Shown here: positions 1 to 5,714 of the stretch, one piece after another
How positions within the stretch are numbered: the stretch's first letter is position 1
Layout: every line of letters begins with the position of its first letter
DNA from: Desulfovibrionales bacterium
GTDB taxonomy: Bacteria; Desulfobacterota; Desulfovibrionia; Desulfovibrionales; Desulfomicrobiaceae
DNA: 8,316 nt
Assembly: GCA_012727515.1 (NCBI GenBank)
Contig: JAAYGZ010000442.1
Location: 1-8,316 of the forward strand
Direction: 5' to 3'
The notes under the pieces: model-generated
Database searches by the model: none
Seen by the model: only the letters and a program-made list of their open reading frames with translations
What the model was told of the DNA's origin: nothing
Position numbers and translations under genes: made by a program

Positions 1-176
1 GATCAGCCCTGCTCACGGCCTGTGCCCTGGCATTTTCAGAACAGGGCTTTTTGGGCGCAGCGCAGATGCTTGTGCTGGCGCATGTTCCCATCATGCTTGT
101 TGAAGGCCTGATCACAGCCCTGGTGGTGGGGTTTCTGGCCAAGGTCCGCCCTGAACTTCTGCACTGGAACCAGTAA
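1..176 (+). CDS. cbiM: CbiM, C-terminal 57 residues (ECF nickel/cobalt transporter S component)
   Basis: Partial gene cut by the left edge; the reading frame has its first whole codon at position 3 and ends with TAA at 174-176. The 57 visible residues contain the family's typical ending: a hydrophobic helix, then AHVPIMLVEGLITALVVGFL and a short tail with KVRPELL. CbiM/NikM is the membrane-embedded substrate-binding subunit of group I energy-coupling factor transporters for Co2+ or Ni2+. Its metal site is made by the extreme N-terminus, which is not in the window, so the metal cannot be read here. The stop codon forms part of the TAAGGAG Shine-Dalgarno sequence of the next gene, so the two are translated from one transcript. 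The identification rests on the tail and on the cbiQ and cbiO genes downstream. Confidence 0.9.
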   Translation, partial: SALLTACALAFSEQGFLGAAQMLVLAHVPIMLVEGLITALVVGFLAKVRPELLHWNQ

Positions 177-185
177 GGAGCTGCT

Positions 186-818
186 ATGCGCTGGTATATG
201 GTACTCATTGTGTGTGCTCTGCTTGCCCCGACAGAAACCTGGGCGCACCGGGTTACTATGTTTGCCTATATTGACGGCTCAGATGTTGTGGCAGAGTGCG
301 GATACAGCAAATCCAAGCGGGTCAGGCACGGGGCAATAGAGGTTTTTGACGCTGCAAGCGGCGAGCTTCTTGTGCACACTCAGACGGATGAGCAGGGTTT
401 TGTGCGTTTTCCTCTTCCTGAAAAAATCCGCAACACAGGCAATGGCCTGCGCCTGGTGCTCAAGGCCGGGGAAGGGCACCAGGCTGAATGGATCATTCAG
501 CCTGAGGAATATGCCTCGGTGCATGTTGCGCACAGCACAGCACAGGACTCGGACCTGGCTGCAAGCACCTCGCTGGCTGCACAACAGGGACCAGCAGGGG
601 ATACGGACCATTCTTCCGCGCAACAGGCACTGCACGGCCTGACCCGCGCTGAACTGGAAGACCTGTTTGGCGCGGTGCTGGATGCCAAACTGGCGCCCAT
701 AAAACGCGCCCTGCTTGAAGACAATGAGCCTGGTCTGCGCGAAATCATTGGCGGCATTGGCTGGATTTTTGGTCTGGCAGGCGTGGCCGGGTATTGTCTG
801 CATCGTCGCCGTGTTTGA
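186..818 (+). CDS. nikL: NikL/CbiL-like exported accessory subunit of the nickel/cobalt ECF transporter
   Basis: A 210-residue protein with a signal peptide (about 1-20, ending T-W-A), so the predicted mature protein begins with His21-Arg. An extracytoplasmic beta-rich part (about 21-110) carries an A-x-I-E-V-F-D-A-A-S-G-E-L segment typical of carboxypeptidase-regulatory-like or DUF4198-like folds. A Ser/Ala/Gln-rich linker follows, then a predicted amphipathic stretch, and a single C-terminal transmembrane helix (about 189-205) capped by H-R-R-R. This layout fits NikL, the component that replaces CbiN/NikN in NikMLQO-type systems; it is sometimes named CbiL, but is unrelated to the precorrin methyltransferase CbiL. 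The ATG at 186 is supported by AAGGAG at 175-180 with a 5-nt spacer. The position between cbiM and cbiQ supports the role. Presence of NikL rather than CbiN favours nickel, by inference. The exact family name is less certain than the topology. Confidence 0.78.
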   Translation: MRWYMVLIVCALLAPTETWAHRVTMFAYIDGSDVVAECGYSKSKRVRHGAIEVFDAASGELLVHTQTDEQGFVRFPLPEKIRNTGNGLRLVLKAGEGHQAEWIIQPEEYASVHVAHSTAQDSDLAASTSLAAQQGPAGDTDHSSAQQALHGLTRAELEDLFGAVLDAKLAPIKRALLEDNEPGLREIIGGIGWIFGLAGVAGYCLHRRRV

Positions 819-1569
819 CGAACCCTTTGCCCAGGGCCGGACGTGGATTCATCACCTGGACCCACGAGCGCGGATCATCATGGCCACTGCCTTTGCCCTG
901 AGCATGGCCCTGGCCCGGCATCTCTATATTGCCATTTTTGGTCTGGCCGTGGCAGTCCTTGTGCTCATGGCCCTGCGTCCGCCATGCAGGCCACTGCTGC
1001 GCAGGCTTGGCGCAGTAAATGTCTTTATTTTTTTTCTGGCCATCACCGTGCCCCTGACCATGCCAGGCACCACGCTCTGGACTCTGGGGCCGCTGCACAT
1101 AAGCCAGGAAGGGCTGATGCTGGTCCTTATGGTTGGCCTTAAAGCAAATGCCATCATGCTTGTCTTTATAGCCTTTGTGGCCACCATGCCTGTTCCGACC
1201 CTGGGTCACGCCCTTGACCGCCTGGGCCTTTCCTCCAAGCTGATTTTTTTACTTATATTCACCTATCGGTATATCCATACTCTGGCCGAAGAATGGCAGC
1301 GCCTGCACACTGCGGCCCGTTTGCGCTGCTTTGTGCCGCGCACAGGGCTGCATACCTACCGCACAGTGGGGCACATGCTGGGCATGGTGCTGGTCAATAG
1401 TTCTGATCGCGCAGGCCGGATCTATCAGGCCATGCTCCTGCGTGGATTTAACGGACAGTTCACCTCTGTACGCCACTTTGTCTGGTCAACACGCGACAGC
1501 ATTTTTTCTGTATTCTGGCTGGGCGTGGTCATGATGCTGATGGCAACAGATATTTTTGTGGAGTTCTGA
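811..1569 (+). CDS. cbiQ: CbiQ, transmembrane T component of the nickel/cobalt ECF transporter
   Basis: The protein is 252 residues if it starts at the GTG at 811. That start gives the family N-terminus M-F-D-E-P-F-A-Q-G, followed by I-H-H-L-D-P-R-A-R-I. An ATG at 715 is in frame but would add 32 residues translated from the wrong frame of nikL. The GTG lies inside the end of nikL (8-nt overlap), which suggests translational coupling; no strong Shine-Dalgarno sequence is visible. Several hydrophobic helices span the first two thirds (about 22-130), and a cytoplasmic helical region carries the two coupling motifs that dock onto the ATPase. Motif 1 is A168-A-R-L-R-C-F, with Cys173 where Gly is usual, and motif 2 is L210-R-G-F. 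CbiQ links ATP hydrolysis by CbiO to metal movement through CbiM. The gene stops at 1567-1569, 1 nt before cbiO. Confidence 0.92.
   Translation: MFDEPFAQGRTWIHHLDPRARIIMATAFALSMALARHLYIAIFGLAVAVLVLMALRPPCRPLLRRLGAVNVFIFFLAITVPLTMPGTTLWTLGPLHISQEGLMLVLMVGLKANAIMLVFIAFVATMPVPTLGHALDRLGLSSKLIFLLIFTYRYIHTLAEEWQRLHTAARLRCFVPRTGLHTYRTVGHMLGMVLVNSSDRAGRIYQAMLLRGFNGQFTSVRHFVWSTRDSIFSVFWLGVVMMLMATDIFVEF
1558..1563 (+). promoter_or_regulatory. Shine-Dalgarno sequence of cbiO
   Basis: GTGGAG inside the last codons of cbiQ lies 7 nt before the ATG at 1571. It supports that ATG over the in-frame TTG at 1556, which would overlap the ribosome site itself. Confidence 0.6.
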
Positions 1570-1570
1570 T

Positions 1571-2296
1571 ATGGATACCCCGCCCTGTCTTGCTTTGGAC
1601 CAGGTTTCTTTTGCGTACCCCGGCGGGCCGGAGGTGCTGCGTGATGTGTCGTTTGCCATGACCGCAACGCAGCACATTGGCCTGTATGGACCAAATGGCA
1701 GTGGAAAAAGCACGCTGTTTCATCTCATGACAGGGCTGATTCACCCCACCCAGGGTCAGGTGCTTTTTCATGGTCATCCTGTACGTACAGAAAAAGATTT
1801 CCGGGCCGTGCGTCGGGAAATAGGCCTGGTGCTGCAACACGCTGAAGACCAGTTATTTCATCCCACTGTTCTGGATGATGTGGCTTTTGGCCCCCTTAAT
1901 CTGGGCCTGAGTCCTGCCCAGGCCAGGGAACAGGCCATGCAGACCCTGCACCACCTGGGACTGCATGGTTTTGAGAATCGGCTCACCCACCGCCTTTCAG
2001 GTGGAGAAAAAAAGCTGGTTTCTCTGGCCACAATTTTATCCATGCGCCCGAACATCCTGCTGCTGGACGAACCCACCAATGGCCTGGACCCACAGACCAG
2101 AGAGCGCATTATTGATATTGTGGCTGCTCTGCCCACGGCACGCATCATTATTTCACATGACTGGGATTTTCTGGCCCGCACAACCAGCCAGTACCGGACC
2201 CTCAGGCAGGGCAAACTCGTGGCTGATGCCCCGTTTCTGCCCCATAAGCATACCCATGCCCATCCTCTGGGCAATGAGCCGCACCTGCACGACTAA
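1571..2296 (+). CDS. cbiO: CbiO, ATPase of the nickel/cobalt ECF transporter, with His-rich tail
   Basis: A 241-residue ABC ATPase with all core motifs intact: Walker A GPNGSGKST at 40-48, Q-loop Gln89, signature LSGGE at 142-146, Walker B I-L-L-L-D-E at 162-167 followed by P-T-N-G-L-D, and switch His196 in I-S-H-D. The sequence Q-H-A-E-D-Q-L-F after the Q-loop is typical of ECF ATPases. The protein drives the transporter as a dimer on the cytoplasmic side of CbiQ. It is shorter than the usual 270-280 residues because the C-terminal domain is reduced to a tail with six His at 225, 227, 229, 231, 238 and 240. The tail could bind nickel or cobalt, by inference. The start is the ATG at 1571, 1 nt after the cbiQ stop, so expression is coupled. 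No clear terminator follows. Confidence 0.95.
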   Translation: MDTPPCLALDQVSFAYPGGPEVLRDVSFAMTATQHIGLYGPNGSGKSTLFHLMTGLIHPTQGQVLFHGHPVRTEKDFRAVRREIGLVLQHAEDQLFHPTVLDDVAFGPLNLGLSPAQAREQAMQTLHHLGLHGFENRLTHRLSGGEKKLVSLATILSMRPNILLLDEPTNGLDPQTRERIIDIVAALPTARIIISHDWDFLARTTSQYRTLRQGKLVADAPFLPHKHTHAHPLGNEPHLHD

Positions 2297-2382
2297 GCCC
2301 TGGCACAGCGCGTCTGCTCTCTTGACTCGCTCATATTTCTGCGTACTCAGTCAGGCCCAGTTCTTTTTCCCTCAACGATATT

Positions 2383-2389
2383 GGTGGAG
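2383..2389 (+). promoter_or_regulatory. Shine-Dalgarno sequence deciding the GTG start at 2397
   Basis: GGTGGAG lies 7 nt before the GTG at 2397. No ATG in this frame sits close to the signal peptide, so this site and the signal peptide together fix the start. Confidence 0.6.
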
Positions 2390-2396
2390 AAACCGT

Positions 2397-3029
2397 GTGC
2401 GTATCTGTACTCTTTTGATTTTTTTGTCTTCTTTTTTCCCAAACCCTGCCTGGGCCACGCAAACACCAGCCCAGGCCATGCAGGCCTTGCAACAGGCCAT
2501 AGACAGCAATGACCAGACGCTGCTGGAACGCTACCTGGACCTGCCCGCAATCATTGCCCAAGGCGTTGACCTCTTTGTTGCTGATTGTGCGGCCAATCCT
2601 TTGGGCAGCCCAGATGATCCATTGCTGGAAATGCTTTCAGGCGGGCTGGCGCAGCATGTGGACAGCACAGCCTATCAATCCATAAAACTTCTGCTCATCC
2701 AGGAAACAAGCAAATTTGTTCTGTGGGGCGTGGCATCGGGCACATTCTCTGGCCAGCCAGCCACTGACCCTGTGCCTGGCGGCGGTCTTTTGTCCACGCT
2801 TTTTGCCAATGCCTCCATAGCCCGCAAGGAAATCCGCTCTGTGCGCTGCGCCACGCCCCAGGGCACGACTGCCACTGCCCGTGCGCAGTTGTATGATTAT
2901 GGCAGTGAGCGCGCCTACCCGCTGCGCCTGGCCCTGACCAAGCAGCCTGAAGGACATTGGAAAATCACCGCTGTGACCAACCTGGCCGAGCTTATCCGCA
3001 CTGTGCGCCTGGAAGTTGAGCAGCGCTGA
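2397..3029 (+). CDS. Secreted protein of unknown function, DUF2939-like
   Basis: A 210-residue protein read from GTG at 2397. An open frame extends back to 1965 but runs out of frame through cbiO and has no support. Residues 1-20 form a signal peptide (M-R-I-C, hydrophobic core, P-A-W-A, cleavage before Thr21), so the product is probably periplasmic. The mature part starts with a helical segment, A-M-Q-A-L-Q-Q-A-I-D, leading into L-L-E-R-Y-L-D-L-P, which resembles the start of DUF2939 proteins. A middle helical region and a C-terminal part follow, with W-K-I-T-A-V-T-N-L-A-E-L near the end, as in small lipocalin/NTF2-like folds. No catalytic motif is evident. It follows cbiO by 100 nt on the same strand and may be read through from it, but a role in metal uptake is not shown. 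The gene is real by its start signals and signal peptide; its function is unknown. Confidence 0.8.
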   Translation: MRICTLLIFLSSFFPNPAWATQTPAQAMQALQQAIDSNDQTLLERYLDLPAIIAQGVDLFVADCAANPLGSPDDPLLEMLSGGLAQHVDSTAYQSIKLLLIQETSKFVLWGVASGTFSGQPATDPVPGGGLLSTLFANASIARKEIRSVRCATPQGTTATARAQLYDYGSERAYPLRLALTKQPEGHWKITAVTNLAELIRTVRLEVEQR

Positions 3030-3033
3030 ACAT

Positions 3034-3759
3034 TTACACATACCAGCGCCAGCGTTGCCCGGCCCGGTACAGTTCCCGCAAGGTCAGCGGAGTGGTGCGG
3101 GCTGTTTTCCTGGCCAGGTAAATGAACAGGTACGCGGTTTGTAAGGCATCTCCCAGGGCATTGTGGGCAGGAAAACGCGGCAGACCAAATTCCTCGGCCA
3201 GATCAGCCAGGGTATAGGAAATTCGCGTGTCAAACTGCCCGTACTGCGACGACCGGTTCCTGTCTCGCCACAGCATGGCCATGCGCATGGTATCCAGGCA
3301 GGGATTGGCCAGCCTCTGCCCATACAGCCTCTGGCAGGCGCGGTTAATAAAACGCATGTCCAGGCCTATATGATGCCCCACCAGCAGTGTACCGCGACAA
3401 AATTCAATAAATTCAGGCAATACCTCATGAAGTGCTGGTGCATCCACCAGCAGTTCCGGGGTCAGGCGGTGAATAAGCGTGCTGATTTTCGGCAAGGGGA
3501 TTGCTGGTCGCACCAGGGTGTACACAAATTCTCCAGGCACAATGCGCAAGCCCTGCACGCGCACTGCGGCCAGGGACACAATTTCCTCTTTTCGCGCTAA
3601 AAGGCCGGTCAGTTCCGTGTCCACCACGGTATATACATACGCATCAAGCGCCTGATCCTGATTCATGGCACGGGCCAGGGCATTATTGTCCTGCATACAG
3701 GGCAACGCGGTCCGGGCCTGGTGTTTGCCCTGAAAATAATTGAGAATCTGACGCAGCAT
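3034..3759 (-). CDS. DnaQ-like DEDDh 3'-5' exonuclease
   Basis: A 241-residue protein with the five acidic/His residues of DEDDh exonucleases: Asp47 and Glu49 in V-V-D-T-E-L-T-G (motif I, with Leu where Thr is usual), Asp134 in G-H-H-I-G-L-D-M-R-F (motif II), and His199 and Asp204 in A-H-N-A-L-G-D-A (motif III). I-H-R-L-T-P-E at 96-102 is also typical. The family removes nucleotides from 3' ends of DNA or RNA using two metal ions. This is not the replicative epsilon subunit by context: it is the last gene of a symporter operon, 3 nt after the DUF294 gene, and keeps a roughly 40-residue N-terminal extension seen in the relatives of that cluster. A GGGA 6 nt before the ATG supports the start. 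Its substrate is unknown. It ends 4 nt from the stop of the convergent + strand gene. Confidence 0.9.
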   Translation of the reverse strand: MLRQILNYFQGKHQARTALPCMQDNNALARAMNQDQALDAYVYTVVDTELTGLLARKEEIVSLAAVRVQGLRIVPGEFVYTLVRPAIPLPKISTLIHRLTPELLVDAPALHEVLPEFIEFCRGTLLVGHHIGLDMRFINRACQRLYGQRLANPCLDTMRMAMLWRDRNRSSQYGQFDTRISYTLADLAEEFGLPRFPAHNALGDALQTAYLFIYLARKTARTTPLTLRELYRAGQRWRWYV

Positions 3760-3762
3760 AGG

Positions 3763-5676
3763 CTATCCCATGTTCAGGTGAAATTCCTCGCGCAAAACCC
3801 CGTGCAGGGCTGTAATAACCCCAAAGGCTTCGCGCAGGGTACGTTTTTCCAGCGCAGAAAGAGCGCCCGGATCAATACGGTTATCAGGAGTTCTGCCTTG
3901 CTCCATTTGTTGGAGCTGGTGCATCAGGCGGACATGGAGCAGAAATTCAAAGGCTTCGCGGGCCTCATGGTACAAATCCCGCGACAGAAAACCCCCGGCC
4001 TGGACCTGTTCCAGCCGGCCCAGCGTGCTGGTTTCCCGGACTCTGGCGCGCAGGGCCATGACACGGGCAAAATCCATAAATGGCAGCAGGCCACGAGCTT
4101 TTATATCCAGAGTATTCTTGTGTTCCCCGTTTTTTTCCACCATGAAATTTTTGAAAAATGTCAGTGGAGGCCGGGCCTTGAGACAATCTGCTGCCAGGTA
4201 GCGCAAAAACAGATCCCGCCCGGCACAGGCCTCGGTCACATGGGTGCGCAACTGTGTGGCCAGGTCTTTGTGTCCGTACAGGCCCCGGAAATCAAAAAAC
4301 ACAGAACTGGCCAGCACCTGCTCTGGCTCAGGCGTAGATGTCCAGACCGTGACCCTGGCCTTCCAGACTTCAAGACTGCCCCGCCAGCGCGCATTGGAAG
4401 CCATGATCTGGCCAGGACAACGCGGAAACCCGCACTGCACCAGGTGCTCGACCAGGCGCTCAGTAAAAGCAGAAAAATACACTTCAGCGGCCCGCTCCTG
4501 AAAATCCGCAACACAGTTGTCAAAAATCAGCGCATTGTCCTGATCCGTGGCAAAGGTCTGCTCCCTGCGGCCTTCACTGCCCATCAAGAGCAGGCAGAAC
4601 TTCACCGGAGGCGGGCCAAATTCCTGCTCCAGCAACTCAACTACGCGCACCAGAATCTGGTCGTTTACAACGGCAATCATGCGCGTGATATTGCCAGCCC
4701 TGGCTCCTTGCTGAACCAGGGTCCGCACCACTGGCGTCAATCTGGCGTGCAGGGGATACAGGCCGGCAATGCTGGTACGGGAAGTAATTTCCCGAAATAT
4801 GGACATGGGCGAGCGCCCCTGCAACAGCATAATATCGTGAGAACTGATCACGCCCCTGGGCTGTCCGTTTTGTGTGACCAGCAGATGATGGATATTTTTC
4901 GACATCATGGCCAGCAGCGCGTCAAAGCACACTGCCCCGGCATCAATACTCTCCACGGGCGTGGCCATAATGGTTTCAGCCGGAGCCTGGGTGTCCAGGC
5001 CCAGGGCCAGGGCTTTGCGCAAATCCGTGTCAGTGATAATCCCGCAAATGGAACCGCATGGTTCCCGAAACAAAAGAGAACCCGTGTTGTGGCGGATCAT
5101 TTCCCGTGCTGCGGCCTGAATGCTCAGCCCAAAGCCCACGCTCACCGGCTCCCGGCTGACCAGATCAGCCACCGGAGTGCTTAAAAAATGCATACTGTGA
5201 TCATCGTGCGCAGACACAGGCTTGCAGCGCATTTCCTCAAAAGTGCGCGACAAGTACGTATCGGCAAATGATCTGAGATAAAAACGTGATAAGGATGGAT
5301 GGCGCTGCACAGCATCAAAAAACCACTGGCGTGGAATCTGGATGACAAAGGTATCTTCCACGGTTTCTGCATCCCAGGCTGCCTTTTCATCCTTAAACAG
5401 CGATAGTGCGCCCACGGACGCGCCTTCGCTGCGGATATCAAGCAAGGTGCCTTCCTCTTCCATAAACAAGCGAATAGCGCCTTTTTGAATGATATACAGG
5501 CCAGTGATGTCGCTGATGCCTCGTCGCAGAATGCGGGTTCGGGCAGGAAAAAAATCAACCAGGCAATGTCGGACAAGACGCACCAGACTGGCATGATCCA
5601 ATTCTGAAAAGGGAAGCGTCTGGGCAAAAAAGTCCACAATGCTCTCTGGTTCCACGGGCTGGATTCCTGCGTTCAT
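3763..5676 (-). CDS. cNMP-domain, CBS-pair and DUF294 nucleotidyltransferase-like regulator
   Basis: A 637-residue cytoplasmic protein. Domains in order: a cyclic-nucleotide-binding fold (about 15-145), a CBS pair (about 165-285; G-I-I-T-D-T-D-L-R closes the first repeat and G-V-I-S-S-H-D-I the second), a DUF294 nucleotidyltransferase-like domain (about 315-455), and the helical DUF294 C-terminal domain (about 485-632). The transferase motif is intact: Gly366-Ser367 and then Asp378-Q-Asp380-N, as in GlnD. CBS pairs usually sense adenine nucleotides. The cNMP fold lacks the usual Glu and Arg of the phosphate-binding cassette (G89-A-L-S-L, then K-A-A), so ordinary cAMP binding is doubtful. GlnD-like activity, that is, transfer of a nucleotide to a partner, is an inference. 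The gene lies 38 nt after the symporter gene and 3 nt before the exonuclease, so it probably controls or modifies something in that system. An A-GGGG site 5 nt upstream supports the ATG. Confidence 0.92.
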   Translation of the reverse strand: MNAGIQPVEPESIVDFFAQTLPFSELDHASLVRLVRHCLVDFFPARTRILRRGISDITGLYIIQKGAIRLFMEEEGTLLDIRSEGASVGALSLFKDEKAAWDAETVEDTFVIQIPRQWFFDAVQRHPSLSRFYLRSFADTYLSRTFEEMRCKPVSAHDDHSMHFLSTPVADLVSREPVSVGFGLSIQAAAREMIRHNTGSLLFREPCGSICGIITDTDLRKALALGLDTQAPAETIMATPVESIDAGAVCFDALLAMMSKNIHHLLVTQNGQPRGVISSHDIMLLQGRSPMSIFREITSRTSIAGLYPLHARLTPVVRTLVQQGARAGNITRMIAVVNDQILVRVVELLEQEFGPPPVKFCLLLMGSEGRREQTFATDQDNALIFDNCVADFQERAAEVYFSAFTERLVEHLVQCGFPRCPGQIMASNARWRGSLEVWKARVTVWTSTPEPEQVLASSVFFDFRGLYGHKDLATQLRTHVTEACAGRDLFLRYLAADCLKARPPLTFFKNFMVEKNGEHKNTLDIKARGLLPFMDFARVMALRARVRETSTLGRLEQVQAGGFLSRDLYHEAREAFEFLLHVRLMHQLQQMEQGRTPDNRIDPGALSALEKRTLREAFGVITALHGVLREEFHLNMG

Positions 5677-5690
5677 AACTGCCCCTGTAT

Positions 5691-5709
5691 GGGCCGGATT
5701 GACCGGCCC
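5691..5709 (-). other. GC-rich hairpin between symporter and DUF294 genes
   Basis: A perfect 7-bp inverted repeat, GGGCCGG and CCGGCCC, with a 5-nt loop fills much of the 38-nt gap. On the - strand it is followed by CATACAGGGG, not a U run, so it is not a normal intrinsic terminator. It could mark RNA processing, protect the 3' end of the upstream symporter message, or lower expression of the two downstream genes. Confidence 0.55.
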
Positions 5710-5714
5710 TTGTG

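Noticed and set aside
715..810. ATG-started N-terminal extension of CbiQ
   Set aside because: The extra 32 residues are nikL read in another frame, whereas the family N-terminus begins exactly at GTG 811.
2322..2349. Promoter before the DUF2939-like gene
   Set aside because: TTGACT is a fair -35, but the best -10 at correct distance (TACTCA) matches only 2 of 6 bases.
2321..2368. Possible terminator after cbiO
   Set aside because: CTTGACT can pair with AGTCAGG, and TTCTTTTT follows, but the loop is 21 nt, one pair is G-T and the T run starts 5 nt after the stem, so it is too weak to call.
1965..2396. Upstream extension of the DUF2939-like frame
   Set aside because: It overlaps cbiO in another frame and would bury the clear signal peptide that starts at 2397.
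3721..5184. 487-codon open frame on the + strand
   Set aside because: It lies wholly antisense to the DUF294 and exonuclease genes, has no recognisable domain and no ribosome site, and looks like a shadow of biased codon use.
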